64,000 nt of DNA from Nocardioides ganghwensis (GCF_014779655.1 NZ_JACXYX010000015.1:83948-147947), one strand, 5' to 3'. Counted from the first letter of the stretch, positions 1 through 9,251 are shown. The notes: a model not told the origin generated them from the letters alone. Numbers and translations are program-made.

Positions 1-1105
1 GGGCGAAGCCGACCGCGATCGCCGTGGGGGTGTCGAGAAGCACCTCGCCGAGGGTGATCGCCATGACCGCCGCGCCGATGAGGGCGGCCTGTGCTCCCGC
101 GGCCGCGAGGTCGCCTGCGCGCGAGTGCCGCGAGACGACGAGGAAGGCGAAGGCCACCAGGCCGAGCACGAGGAGGAGCGCGATCCAGCCGCCCTCCTGG
201 CGGACGGCGAGATAGCTGTTGTGGAAGAAGAACTCGAGGTCGCGGACCTCGACCCGCGCCGTGCCGGGACCGTTGCCGTACCACGGGGCATCGGCGAGCT
301 CGACCCGCTCCTGCGCGATGATCCGCTCCCGCAGGGAGTCGCTTCCGGACCGGTCCGAGAACGGGCCGTAGAGGACGAGGTCCTCCGGGATGTTGTCGAC
401 CAGCCAGACGAGCGCGGCCGCGACCGCGGCGCCGCCCGCGGCACCCAGACGCCGTCCGGCGAACAGCCAGAAGATCGCGAACGCGCCCGCCAGCAGCCCG
501 GTCCGCGAGAAGCAGAGCACCAGGCCGGCCAGGAGCGGCACGGCCAGGGCGACGCGCACCTTCCACCGGTCGTCGGCGAAGACCACGGCGAGGACGCCGA
601 GGACGGCGATGAAGAAGGCGCCGGCGTTGGGGTCGCCGAGGAAGCCGGTCAGCCGGCCGGGATAGGTGTCGCCTCCGATGCCGGCCAGGGCGAGCGCGAT
701 GACGGCGACCAGCCCGGCGCCGAGGCCCGCGCCGGCGGACCGCAGCGAGACCCGGCCGGTGCCGAGGGCCCAGACCAGGCCGGCCAGGACGACGACGTGG
801 CCCACGCGCCGCGCCCAGTCGACGTCGTTGGCCTGGCCCGAGTAGAGCAGGAGCGCGAGGAGGGCGCCGAGGGCGAGCACCACCACCTCGTGCAGCCGGG
901 CCCCGCCCCGGGCCGGCCGGAACAGGCTCAGGCCGACCAGGGCCGCCATGGCGAGCTCGTTGACCGGCAGCCCTGCGACCTCGACGGTGCGGAAGGGGAG
1001 GACGGCCATCAGCAGGAAGTCGGTCGCCCGGATCTCGCGGTCCGCCAGGTCGGCGCGGAGGACGGTCCGGTCCGGCAGGTTCCACGGGGTGTCGATCCGG
1101 CCCAT
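1..1105 (-). CDS. Wzy-like O-antigen polymerase/ligase, partial (3' end off window)
   Basis: Polytopic membrane protein; at least 368 residues are visible and the C-terminus runs off the left edge. Many hydrophobic segments alternate with short Arg-rich loops. A long extracytoplasmic loop lies around residues 240-310 (PEDLVLYGPFSDRSGSDSLRE followed by ERVELADAPWYGNGPGTA). This layout, including the late FHNSYL motif, is typical of the Wzy/O-antigen ligase (Wzy_C) family, which polymerises or transfers lipid-linked glycans on the outer face of the membrane. Its ATG overlaps the TGA of the upstream glycosyltransferase (TGATG), so the two are probably co-translated. The family call is good; polymerase versus ligase cannot be decided. 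Confidence 0.8.
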   Translation of the reverse strand, partial: MGRIDTPWNLPDRTVLRADLADREIRATDFLLMAVLPFRTVEVAGLPVNELAMAALVGLSLFRPARGGARLHEVVVLALGALLALLLYSGQANDVDWARRVGHVVVLAGLVWALGTGRVSLRSAGAGLGAGLVAVIALALAGIGGDTYPGRLTGFLGDPNAGAFFIAVLGVLAVVFADDRWKVRVALAVPLLAGLVLCFSRTGLLAGAFAIFWLFAGRRLGAAGGAAVAAALVWLVDNIPEDLVLYGPFSDRSGSDSLRERIIAQERVELADAPWYGNGPGTARVEVRDLEFFFHNSYLAVRQEGGWIALLLVLGLVAFAFLVVSRHSRAGDLAAAGAQAALIGAAVMAITLGEVLLDTPTAIAVGFA

Positions 1106-2202
1106 CAGCCCGCCCCTGCCGAGGCGTACGTCGCCGCGATCCGGGCGCACATGTCCTCCACCGTCGGCCAGTCCCCCAGGGTCGGGCGGGCGGTGACGTC
1201 GAGGCCCTGGACGGCGAGCGCGGCTGCGACGGCCGCGGTGTCGTCGGCGTCCACGAGCGAGGTCGGCGGCAGGATCTCCGGGTTGCCGCCCACGTCGCTC
1301 GCGACGACGCCCATCCCGCGGGTGGCGGCGTCCAGCAGGGCGTACGAGCAGTTCTCCCAGACCGACAGCATGGCCAGCACGTCGTGCTCGGCCATCGCCC
1401 GCTCGGCGTCGAGGTGGCCGGGCAGGGCGACGGCGTCGCCGAGGCCGAGGCGGTCGACCTGCGCGCGCAGCGCCCCCTCCTCGGGGCCGGTGCCCGCCAG
1501 CGTCAAGCGGGCCTCGGAGTGGTCGCGGCGGAGCACGGCGAAGGCGTCGAGTAGGTCGGGGAGCCGCTTCTCCGGAGCGAGCCGCGCCAGTGACAGGATG
1601 CGCAGGCCGGGCTGCGGCGCGTCGTGCGGTGGTCGGGGTGCGAGCGGAGCGAGCCTCGCGACCATCTCCACCCCGTTGGGGACGACGACCGGCGGCACCC
1701 GCGGGCGCCACTTCTCGACCATCGCGTCGGCCGTGGCGCGACTGACCGCGATCACGGCGTCGAAGCGGCGCAGGCGCGCGGTGTGGACGGCTGCCATCGC
1801 CCGGGTGCGGGCCGACGAGCGGTGGTAGACGGTGTCGTCGCGGGCGATGCCGTGCTCGGTGGTCACCAGCCGCTGACCGCGCCCGGCGGCGAGGGCGACG
1901 ACGATGTCGGCGTACGCCAGGTGGCTGTGCACCACGGCCGGACGGAGGGTGCGTACGACGTGGCACAGGCTGGCGGTCGAGGCGCGCAGCCCGTGGTCGG
2001 GGCCGAACGGCCGCTCGAGCACGGCGGCGCCCGCGTCGCGCAGCCGCGCGGGCAGGTCGCCGGGCGGTGCCAGGACCACCAGTCGCCAGCCGGGGATGCC
2101 GGCGCGGGCGACGTCGAGGACGTGCCGGGCCACCCCAGCGAGGTCGCTCACCGGGACCACCCACAGTGCCGTCGGTGGGGCAGCGGGCTGGCTCAGAACC
2201 AT
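1105..2202 (-). CDS. glycosyltransferase family 4 (GT-B)
   Basis: 365 residues. A GT-B fold is suggested by an N-terminal acceptor domain (ADIVVALAAGRGQRLVTTEHG) and a C-terminal nucleotide-sugar domain. The latter begins at LRILSLARLAPEKRLPDLL and includes the GTGPEEGALR stretch and the late ENCSYALLDA...GNPEIL motif, where the family's conserved acidic residues lie. Such enzymes add a sugar to a lipid-linked glycan at the cytoplasmic membrane face. The start chosen is the ATG at 2202, giving a 10-nt overlap with the upstream NeuB-fusion gene; the next gene is the Wzy-like polymerase. Sugar specificity cannot be read. Confidence 0.85.
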   Translation of the reverse strand: MVLSQPAAPPTALWVVPVSDLAGVARHVLDVARAGIPGWRLVVLAPPGDLPARLRDAGAAVLERPFGPDHGLRASTASLCHVVRTLRPAVVHSHLAYADIVVALAAGRGQRLVTTEHGIARDDTVYHRSSARTRAMAAVHTARLRRFDAVIAVSRATADAMVEKWRPRVPPVVVPNGVEMVARLAPLAPRPPHDAPQPGLRILSLARLAPEKRLPDLLDAFAVLRRDHSEARLTLAGTGPEEGALRAQVDRLGLGDAVALPGHLDAERAMAEHDVLAMLSVWENCSYALLDAATRGMGVVASDVGGNPEILPPTSLVDADDTAAVAAALAVQGLDVTARPTLGDWPTVEDMCARIAATYASAGAG

Positions 2203-4502
2203 TGCTCCAGCCGCTCGAGGGCGATCCAGAAGCCCTCGCCGTCGTTGACGTGCCCCTGCCAGATCTCGGGGATGAAGCTCACGCCCGGCGCCAGCACCTC
2301 GAGCTGCTTGGCCAGCACCGCCCAGTCGATCTCGCCGTCGCCGACCTGGACGCCCTCGCCGTCGACGCCGGTCGCGTCGACGAGGTGGAGGTGCTCGGTG
2401 TGCGGCGCGAGGAGGTCGGTCGCCTCGGAGAAGGACATGCCGAGGTAGTTGGCCGAGAGCTTGGAGTGGGAGACGTCGAAGCAGAGCCGGCGGTCGTAGC
2501 GCTCGGCGAACTCCGCGGTGTCGCGCGGGTCGACGAAGAGGTTGCAGTAGAGCTGGCCGCCCATGTACCAGGGGTAGGGCGGCAGCGTCTGCGCGCAGAG
2601 CCGGACGCCGGAGTCGTCGACGCGGGCGAGACCGGCGGCCACCCGGGCGTACATCGCCTCGCGCTGCTCGGGGCGGACGAACGCGTCGGTGGTGAAGCCG
2701 CCGAGGCTGGCCACGACGACCGGGCCCTCGGCGTCGGCCTTGGCGTCCGCGCCGCGGGTGAAGTGCTGCTGCATCTCGCGGGTGGTGTCGACGACGCGCT
2801 GGAGCTCGCGGATCGAGCGCTCCCAGTGGTCGTCGTCCTCGGAGGCGAGGTTGAGCAGGAAGTCCCCGGCGAACAGGTCGGGCGAGTGGGTGGTGAAGCC
2901 CATCGGCAGGCCGCCGTCGTACTTCGCGAAGACGTCGGCGACCGGCAGGTCGAGGTCCTTGTAGGAGAAGTGGAACTCGAGGAAGTCCGGGGTGGTGTCC
3001 TTCGTCATGGCGTCGATGTCGTGGTAGCGGACGGCCAGGCCCCACGGGCGGTCGAAGTCGTAGGCCCGCCCGCGCGGGGCGGCGTCGCCGAGGTCGGTGG
3101 CGTAGAAGAAGTCGCCGGCGTCGAGCGCGCGCGTGGTCGTACGCCCCACGAGCCGGTCGTAGGCGTTGGGCTGGAGGCCGCGGCCGGGGCTCTTGATGTC
3201 GATGTCGGCGTCGGTGAGGGTCTCGCCGACCTCGATGCGGCGGGCCGCGACGAGGGACTTGGCCAGGTTGACGCGGTTCATCATCTCGCCGGTGGAGACC
3301 GCGCGCGGCGCGGACGTGCCGAGGGCCTCCTCGACCTCGCGGACGCGCTGGACCATCTCCTTGAACTCGCCGGGGAGCAGGCTGACCTTGTGGTCGTTGC
3401 CCTCGAGGTCGCGGTCGACGGTGAAGTGCTTCTCGATGATGCGGGCGCCCAGGGCCACCGCGGCCAGCGCGACGTGGAACCCGCGCTCGTGCCCGGAGTA
3501 GCCGACGGGCGCCTGGGTGAGCTCGGCGAGCCGGGTCAGGTAGGCGAGGTTGACGTCCTTGAACGGCGCCGGGTAGGTCGACTGGCAGTGCAGGAAGGCG
3601 TGGGCGACCCCGGTGCCGCGGATCAGGTCGACGGTCTCGCGGATCTCGCCCTCGGTGGACATGCCGGTCGAGATCACCATCGGCGTGCCGCTGGCGGCCA
3701 TGTGGCGCAGCAGCGCGTGGTTGGTCATGTCGGCCGAGGCGACCTTGAGCGAGGTGATCCCGTAGTCGACGAGGCGGTCGACGCTGACGGGGTCCCACGC
3801 CGTGCACATCACGTCGATGCCGACGTCGCGACAGTGGTCGAAGACCTCGAAGAGGCCGTCGGCGCCGAGGTCGTACTTGGCGAGGAGGTCGAGGGTGTAC
3901 TGCGGGCCGAGGTCCTCTCCGCCGGAGCCGGAGGAGCCCTGGCGGTAGAGCGAGTCCATGTCGCGCAGCTGGAACTTCACGACGTCGGCACCGGCCTCGA
4001 CGGACAGGTCGACGAGCTGCTTGGCGAGCCCGACCTCGCCCTGGTGGTTGATCCCGATCTCGCTGATCATCAGCGCCGGCGCGTCGGGCGCGACGACGTG
4101 GCGCCCGATCCGGAGCTCGTCGGCCCGGTTGATCGCGATCGCGACGAGGTGGCCCCGGTCGTCGACGAGCGCGACGTGGTCGATGCCGGACCCGAACGCG
4201 TGCGAGATCTCGGCCGGGCTGCTGCCGATCGGCAGGCTGCGCGGGGAGGTGTTGGCCGCCTCGATCGCAGGTACGTCGGTGGTGAGGGTGGCGGCAGCGC
4301 TGACCCAGCGCCGGAAGTCGCCGTCCGACAGCACCCCGTCGAGGTGACCGTGCGAGTCGACGAGGAAGATCACGCGCGCCTTGTTGGCGGTGATCTTCTC
4401 CAGGGCACGCAGGACCGGGTCGCCCGAGTAGACGACGTACGGCGTGAGGTCACGCTCGATGATCAAGGCGGAGGCCTTCCCTGGGAGTACGTACCCGACC
4501 AC
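2193..4502 (-). CDS. CBS-NeuB-SAF-TIM-barrel fusion: nonulosonic acid synthase
   Basis: 769 residues, about twice a normal NeuB. Order of domains: a CBS pair at about 20-135; a NeuB synthase barrel at about 143-400, with SEIGINHQG near its start, VVKFQLRD, and KHFTVDRDLEGNDHKVSL; an SAF/antifreeze-like lid at about 405-470; then a second TIM barrel of the sugar-phosphate isomerase/AP-endonuclease-2 type at about 475-769 (LEFHFSYKD, LCFDVSHSKL, HLHLVDATG, PEIWQGH). NeuB enzymes condense a hexosamine with phosphoenolpyruvate to give sialic, legionaminic or pseudaminic acid. The roles of the CBS pair (nucleotide sensing?) and the C-terminal barrel (precursor isomerase/epimerase?) are inference. 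The cytidylyltransferase gene lies 36 bp upstream. Confidence 0.88.
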   Translation of the reverse strand: MVGYVLPGKASALIIERDLTPYVVYSGDPVLRALEKITANKARVIFLVDSHGHLDGVLSDGDFRRWVSAAATLTTDVPAIEAANTSPRSLPIGSSPAEISHAFGSGIDHVALVDDRGHLVAIAINRADELRIGRHVVAPDAPALMISEIGINHQGEVGLAKQLVDLSVEAGADVVKFQLRDMDSLYRQGSSGSGGEDLGPQYTLDLLAKYDLGADGLFEVFDHCRDVGIDVMCTAWDPVSVDRLVDYGITSLKVASADMTNHALLRHMAASGTPMVISTGMSTEGEIRETVDLIRGTGVAHAFLHCQSTYPAPFKDVNLAYLTRLAELTQAPVGYSGHERGFHVALAAVALGARIIEKHFTVDRDLEGNDHKVSLLPGEFKEMVQRVREVEEALGTSAPRAVSTGEMMNRVNLAKSLVAARRIEVGETLTDADIDIKSPGRGLQPNAYDRLVGRTTTRALDAGDFFYATDLGDAAPRGRAYDFDRPWGLAVRYHDIDAMTKDTTPDFLEFHFSYKDLDLPVADVFAKYDGGLPMGFTTHSPDLFAGDFLLNLASEDDDHWERSIRELQRVVDTTREMQQHFTRGADAKADAEGPVVVASLGGFTTDAFVRPEQREAMYARVAAGLARVDDSGVRLCAQTLPPYPWYMGGQLYCNLFVDPRDTAEFAERYDRRLCFDVSHSKLSANYLGMSFSEATDLLAPHTEHLHLVDATGVDGEGVQVGDGEIDWAVLAKQLEVLAPGVSFIPEIWQGHVNDGEGFWIALERLEQWF

Positions 4503-4538
4503 GGTATCCAGCGGATCGCCATGGCGTGGGCAGTCCGC

Positions 4539-5213
4539 TCAACGAGCAGTCAACAACCTCGCGGCCAGCGCCACGTCGAGCTCGGTGTCGATGTCGATGC
4601 CCTCGTCCTCGGCCATCACGAACAGCCCGATGCGGCCGCCGAGCCGGTTGTCGTGGCGCTCGTAGATCTCGGTCCGGGTGACGTAGAGCGAGCCCGTCTC
4701 GCGGTAGCGGCGGGTCTGGTCGGTCAGGTCCTGCCGCCGCGGGCGTGCTGCGACGTCGTACGCCGCGGTCGGCGGGTCGCCGGCCTGCCAGATGAACGGC
4801 GGCTGCTCGACGACGCCGACCATCGAGTCCACGCCGGTGTCTGCGAACTCGGCGAGGGCACGCCCGAGGGTGTCGCCGTGCCGGACAGGGGAGGTCGCCT
4901 GGAGCAGCATGACGGCGTCGGGTCGCCCGCGCTCGGCGCTCACCTGGTCGATGGCGTGCCGTACGACCGGCTCGGTCGGGGTGGTGTCCTGGGCGAGCTC
5001 GGCCGGCCGCAGCCACGGCACGCGGGCGCCGGCGCCCCGGGCCACGTCGGCGATCTCCTCGTCGTCGGTCGAGACGACGACGTCGAGGCCGGGGGTCGCG
5101 AGGGCCTGCTCGATCGTCCAGACGATGAGCGGCTTGCCGCCCACGTCGAGCAGGTTCTTGCGGGGGACGCCCTTGGAGCCGCCCCGGGCCGGGATCACGC
5201 AGAGGGTGCTCAT
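4539..5213 (-). CDS. neuA: CMP-nonulosonate (acylneuraminate) cytidylyltransferase
   Basis: 224 residues, full length for the family. The N-terminal IPARGGSKGVPRKN is the CTP-binding signature, followed by VVVSTDDEEIADVA and LLQATSPVR, the usual NeuA blocks. The C-terminus contains DIDTELD. The enzyme activates the free nonulosonic acid as a CMP-sugar for glycosyltransferases. It is first in the leftward operon, directly ahead of the NeuB fusion, so synthase and activating enzyme are paired. Whether the sugar is sialic, legionaminic or pseudaminic acid cannot be told from this gene alone. Confidence 0.9.
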   Translation of the reverse strand: MSTLCVIPARGGSKGVPRKNLLDVGGKPLIVWTIEQALATPGLDVVVSTDDEEIADVARGAGARVPWLRPAELAQDTTPTEPVVRHAIDQVSAERGRPDAVMLLQATSPVRHGDTLGRALAEFADTGVDSMVGVVEQPPFIWQAGDPPTAAYDVAARPRRQDLTDQTRRYRETGSLYVTRTEIYERHDNRLGGRIGLFVMAEDEGIDIDTELDVALAARLLTAR

Positions 5214-5371
5214 CGGTCACTCTGTCGGTCGAACCCGTCCAAGATTCCGGGTGACGATGGTCGGAACCCGGACGGAAGGAGGGCGGGCGCTTCGCGGGGG
5301 GACATAGGTTCCACGCTCTCAGAGTCCGTCCGCGATCATGCGGATTCCGGATTCATGGCCGACGGCTTGTC

Positions 5372-6325
5372 GTGAACGAGCGTGCTCCAGCCCGGATCAC
5401 GATAACGTCCCACGTCGTGCCTCCGACGCCGCCTAGTCTTTCGGTGGTGCTGATCGTGCTCAACGGCGCGCAGTGGATCGCGGCTCAACTCGACGCGCTC
5501 GCCCTGCAGCGCGAAGCGCCTGAAGCATGGGAAGTGGTGGTCTCGGACAACGGCTCCACTGACGGGACGCAAACGCTGGTGATGTCCTACGGGGACTCGT
5601 TCCCCGTGCCGCTGCGACTGGTGGACGCGAGCAGCGCTCCCGGCGTCAGTCATGCACGAAATGTGGGCGCGTCCGCGGCCGAGGGCCATGTCCTGCTCTT
5701 CTGCGACTGCGACGACATCGTCTCCGACACCTGGGTTCGAGACGGCTACTCCGCACTGCAGACGCACGTCTGCGTCGTGGGCACAAGTCGGGTCCTCGAG
5801 CACCCGCACAACACGTCATCGGAGGTCCTCAACCCCGACGGTCTCGTGGGACGGGGGATCCATGGATGCAACTTCGGCGTTCGTCGTGACGTCTACTTCG
5901 CGGTCGGTGGATTCGATGAGAGCCTTCCGCCGTATGGCTGTGACGACTCCGAGTTCTCGATCCGACTGCGACAGGCCGGACACGCGATCGAGCCGGCGGA
6001 CGGAATGGTTCTCTACTTCCGTAGGACGACGGGTGTGCGTCGCACGCTGCGAAAGGTCTATCTGTCGGCCATAGCCGAGACGGTCGTGTGGCAGCGGCAT
6101 CCCACGATCTATGGCTCAAGGCTCACCCGGCGAGCCATCCTGGGTGACTTGATGGTCTGGCCGATCCATGCGGTTCGAAGAGTCGCAGCAGAGCGGCGGA
6201 TCAACAGGGACCTCGCACGTTCGGCCGTGACCGCATGGGCACACGTGGTCGGCTACCTGACGTGGACACGCACCCGCCGTGCCGGGGAGGCCCGTCTTGT
6301 CTTCCGTCCGCTCGATCTCGACTGA
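5372..6325 (+). CDS. glycosyltransferase family 2
   Basis: 317 residues from a GTG start. The GT-A fold is shown by LSVVLIVLNGAQWIAAQLDAL, VVVSDNGSTDGT and the metal-binding LLFCDCDD (DXD-like), followed by GGFDESLPPYGCDDSEFSIRLRQAG, the acceptor-side ED-type motif of GT2. No signal peptide or transmembrane segment precedes it. It stands alone on the plus strand between two leftward blocks. No strong Shine-Dalgarno precedes the GTG, so a start a few codons downstream is possible. Base composition is less GC-skewed than the flanking housekeeping genes. Confidence 0.82.
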   Translation: MNERAPARITITSHVVPPTPPSLSVVLIVLNGAQWIAAQLDALALQREAPEAWEVVVSDNGSTDGTQTLVMSYGDSFPVPLRLVDASSAPGVSHARNVGASAAEGHVLLFCDCDDIVSDTWVRDGYSALQTHVCVVGTSRVLEHPHNTSSEVLNPDGLVGRGIHGCNFGVRRDVYFAVGGFDESLPPYGCDDSEFSIRLRQAGHAIEPADGMVLYFRRTTGVRRTLRKVYLSAIAETVVWQRHPTIYGSRLTRRAILGDLMVWPIHAVRRVAAERRINRDLARSAVTAWAHVVGYLTWTRTRRAGEARLVFRPLDLD

Positions 6326-6340
6326 GACCGAAGGGATCGG

Positions 6341-7366
6341 TCAGGCTGACAGTGCCTGACGGATCGCGACGGCGATGTTCGCCGCCGGCTCGAACGCGGG
6401 TCGCTCGGGCATCGGTGTAGGCGACGCTCCCAACCGATGCATGCCGTACCTCTCCCAGAACTCCCCGAGCCATGAGGGCGGTCTTGGGAAGGCCACCCAG
6501 GCGTCTCGCCCTTGCGCTGCCGCCTCGATGACGCCGGTCGAGAAGACACTCACCACTGGCCCAGCCAAGCGGGCGAGCGGGGTCGATCCGTCAACCGTGA
6601 TCGCCTTTCGGCGGAAGCCGTCGTGGGTCAGCCGCGAGAGCAGGTCGCACTCGGAGGGGTGCGGACGGTAGACGGCCTCGTTCGAGAGGCAGAACGTTGC
6701 TGCTGCATGCGCCAGGCGCGGACGGGGCAGCTCGGCCGCGTGCATCTGGCCGAGGTAGGTCAGTCGCGTGTCGGCATCGGCCCCTGGTCGCTGGTCGGTT
6801 GCCTGCCACAAGAGCTGGCTCCCCACCACCTGGTGGTCGACGTCTGGTCGACCGGACGCCCAAAAGGCCGCGTCGGCCGCGCTCCAGGCGAGCAGGTGCG
6901 CACCCGCAGGCAACGGAGGCGCGTACGGGGTGAGGGCGCCGTGCTGCACCACGACCGATCGCACCCCCACGGAGCTCGCCCATCGGTGCGCGAGCTCGCC
7001 GCGCGGCAGGTAGTGGCCGAGTGAGACGACGGCACCCACCCCACGGAGGCTGTCGGGGAGGTCGATGCCGACACGCTGCTGCTTCAGTGGTGCGCGGCCG
7101 TCGATATCAGGCGCCGGCCCGGGCGCCAGGACCGCGACGGGCACGTCGAGGCGTGCCAGAGGCTCGACGAGCGCCGCGTGGCTGGTGGGCGAGGACGAGT
7201 CGAGCGCCACGAGCAACCGGGGCTCGGGGTCGTAGGTCGTGAGCACGAACGCCTCGGGCACCTGTCCGGTTCCCGGCCGGATCGCGTGGCGAATCTGCCG
7301 CAAGCGGTGCCGGGACCGCTGCCACCTCTGCCACGCAGCAAGGTCATTGGGGTGGATCAGGCCCAT
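6341..7366 (-). CDS. uncharacterised glycan-island protein, GT-B-like
   Basis: 341 residues, not confidently recognised. It begins with a basic helix (QRWQRSRHRLRQIRHAIR) followed by Rossmann-like strand/loop units (VPEAFVLTTYDPEPRLLVAL, VPVAVLAPG, GAVVSLGHYLPRGELAHRW). The central VVVQHGALTPYAPPLP...HLLAWSAADAAFW and late YRPHPSECDLLSRL...VVSVFSTGVIEAAAQGR resemble GT-B or polysialyltransferase/CDP-glycerol transferase-like enzymes in layout. It overlaps the CgeB-like gene by 10 nt, so the two are likely translated together. Glycan function is inferred from context and these weak motifs. Confidence 0.7.
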   Translation of the reverse strand: MGLIHPNDLAAWQRWQRSRHRLRQIRHAIRPGTGQVPEAFVLTTYDPEPRLLVALDSSSPTSHAALVEPLARLDVPVAVLAPGPAPDIDGRAPLKQQRVGIDLPDSLRGVGAVVSLGHYLPRGELAHRWASSVGVRSVVVQHGALTPYAPPLPAGAHLLAWSAADAAFWASGRPDVDHQVVGSQLLWQATDQRPGADADTRLTYLGQMHAAELPRPRLAHAAATFCLSNEAVYRPHPSECDLLSRLTHDGFRRKAITVDGSTPLARLAGPVVSVFSTGVIEAAAQGRDAWVAFPRPPSWLGEFWERYGMHRLGASPTPMPERPAFEPAANIAVAIRQALSA

Positions 7367-8361
7367 GCATCCTCCAGCAACGGGATGCGGTGGTCGAAGG
7401 TGTGTTCGGCAAGCGTCCGGCTGCGACCTCGTTCGGCGATCGCGCGCGCCCAGGTGCGGTCGGCGCGTGCCCGCTCGCAGAGGCCGGCCAGATCGTCGAC
7501 GTCGGTGAACACCAGGACCTCGCGGCCGGGTTCGTAGAGCGTGTCCACGTCAGGGCGGTCGATGAGCTGGAGGGACCCGGTTCCCGGCAGTTCGAAGGTC
7601 CGCATGGTGAAGCCGTCCTGGTTGGTGTGGGAGTTGAGCGCTGCGACGGCGCCCGCCGTCAACCCGTAGGCGGTCGGGCGGTCCACCCCTCGCGCCGACG
7701 GCACGTCCGGGCGGCTCAGCTCCCACGTACGCGCCCGGTCAACCGGGTGGCGCGACCAGTCGCGGCCGTACGCCCGGACCGGCACACCGCGCTCGTGCAG
7801 GCCGAGCAGCAGCCGCGTGCGGTCGGGGTAGCGGGCGCCGATGAAGACGACCTCGTCACCGGGCGCCGGGGTGAACGGGATGGTGTGGTCGAAGGCATCG
7901 AGCACGTGCCCGGCCCGGAGCCCGCGTTCGCGGAGGGCGGCTACGTCCTGAGGTGAGTACGACACGATGGAGGGCCGGGACGCGAGGACGTCGTCGTCGA
8001 GGTCCATCCGGGCGAGCTCGTCGTAGAGCCAGAGCAGCTGGCGGGCGCCCGAGGCGTCGAGCGCCTCCCAATAGTCGGCGCCGAGAGCGTCACCCTTGAC
8101 CGTGACGACGACGTCGGGCCGCCCGGCAACAACGGCCGCGACGGCACGCGCGGTCAGCGTTCGCTTGCGGGCGAGCTCGCCCGATCTCGAGCCGAACCGG
8201 CTCGGCAGCTCGTGGACGAGCTTGGTGCGCACCTTTGAAGCCAAGGTCTCGTTGGCGTCGTACGCATGGAGGATCACGTCATGGCCCACCCGTCGCAGGG
8301 CTCCAGCGATGGATTCGCCGTAGCCGTGGAAGGCGGGGGCGACGAGGAGGACCCGAGTCAT
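7357..8361 (-). CDS. CgeB-like glycosyltransferase (group 1)
   Basis: 334 residues. The C-terminal half has the CgeB/Glyco_trans_1_2 arrangement: EVVFIGARYPDRTRLLLGLHERGVPVRAYGRDW, then LNSHTNQDGFTMRTFELPGTGSLQLIDRPD and a short helical tail. The N-terminal domain starts MTRVLLVAPAFHGYGESI and contains PDVVVTVKGDAL, a Rossmann half. The start ATG overlaps the stop of the upstream GT2 gene (ATGA). CgeB was first named in Bacillus spore-coat maturation, and homologues elsewhere sit in glycan clusters as here. Donor sugar unknown. Confidence 0.8.
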   Translation of the reverse strand: MTRVLLVAPAFHGYGESIAGALRRVGHDVILHAYDANETLASKVRTKLVHELPSRFGSRSGELARKRTLTARAVAAVVAGRPDVVVTVKGDALGADYWEALDASGARQLLWLYDELARMDLDDDVLASRPSIVSYSPQDVAALRERGLRAGHVLDAFDHTIPFTPAPGDEVVFIGARYPDRTRLLLGLHERGVPVRAYGRDWSRHPVDRARTWELSRPDVPSARGVDRPTAYGLTAGAVAALNSHTNQDGFTMRTFELPGTGSLQLIDRPDVDTLYEPGREVLVFTDVDDLAGLCERARADRTWARAIAERGRSRTLAEHTFDHRIPLLEDAWA

Positions 8362-9251
8362 CCAAGCCCTCGCCTCGTGCGCAGGAGCGCCAGCTCGGAG
8401 CGAAAGGTCGACAGCGGCTGGCTGTCCCGTCCAGCCATGGCCCGCGCGATGTTCCAGAACAGGTTGGCGGCTGATGCGGTGATGAGTGCGGCCCTGAGAC
8501 GGCGTTCGGCGATTGGGCCGCCCCACTTGTGGGCGTAAGCCAGTCGCGACTCCACCAGCCACCGTCGGCGGTCCGGCGACGGCGTCGACCCGCCCCCCTC
8601 GTGAACGATGTGAGGCTCTTCCACGACGACCGATCGGATGCCAGATGACCTGAGGCGGCGTTGCAGGTCGACTTCTTCGGCGTTCATGTGGAAGCGCTCG
8701 TCGAAGCCGCCCACGGCTCGGAACGGCTCGACGGGCAACAGGAGTGCGGCGCCGATGACCCAGTCCACAACTGCGGTGCGACCCAGTGCCGAGGTGTCGT
8801 GACCCACGGCCTCGTGCAGGCGGGGTCGGAGCCGGACGAGCGGGTGCAGCCACTCCACCACCTGATGTGCGACTGTCGGGAAGTGGCGGCCCACCCACTC
8901 GTTCGTGCCAGCACGGCTGACCACGCGAGGGCTCACGACTGCCGGAAGCCATGGTTCTGCGGCTTCGAGAAGGTCGGTCACGAATCGTGGCCCGACAGTG
9001 ACATCACTGTTCAGGACGAGTGCCAAGTCACCCGACGCTTCGGCAACGCCCGAGTTGACCGCCGCGCCGAACCCACCGTTGGTCGGCCGACGTTTCAGCC
9101 TTACGCCTGCCATGGCGGGGAAGGGGGACGGTGACGCGTCATCGACGACGATGACCTCGTCGACTCCATCCTGAGCGAGAAGCTGCTGCACCAGATGAGT
9201 GGTCGGTCGAGAGTCGCCGAAGTGGGGAATCACCACCGAAAGCCGGGGCAT
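8358..9251 (-). CDS. glycosyltransferase family 2, rhamnosyltransferase-like
   Basis: 297 residues. The N-terminus MPRLSVVIPHFGD leads into VIVVDDASPSPFP, GGFGAAVNSGVAEASGDLALVLNSDVTV (the NSD motif replaces DXD, common in WbbL-type rhamnosyltransferases) and VGGFDERFHMNAEEVDLQRRLRSSG. Such enzymes commonly extend or start cell-wall linker glycans from dTDP-rhamnose; that substrate is inferred from family resemblance only. It is first of a three-gene leftward block (GT2, CgeB-like, unknown GT-B-like) with 4- and 10-nt overlaps. Confidence 0.83.
   Translation of the reverse strand: MPRLSVVIPHFGDSRPTTHLVQQLLAQDGVDEVIVVDDASPSPFPAMAGVRLKRRPTNGGFGAAVNSGVAEASGDLALVLNSDVTVGPRFVTDLLEAAEPWLPAVVSPRVVSRAGTNEWVGRHFPTVAHQVVEWLHPLVRLRPRLHEAVGHDTSALGRTAVVDWVIGAALLLPVEPFRAVGGFDERFHMNAEEVDLQRRLRSSGIRSVVVEEPHIVHEGGGSTPSPDRRRWLVESRLAYAHKWGGPIAERRLRAALITASAANLFWNIARAMAGRDSQPLSTFRSELALLRTRRGLG

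Noticed and set aside
2067..5375. Long open frame opposite the NeuB and NeuA genes
   Set aside because: Repetitive Val/Gly/Asp/Arg-rich translation with no motif; a codon-bias artefact of the real genes.
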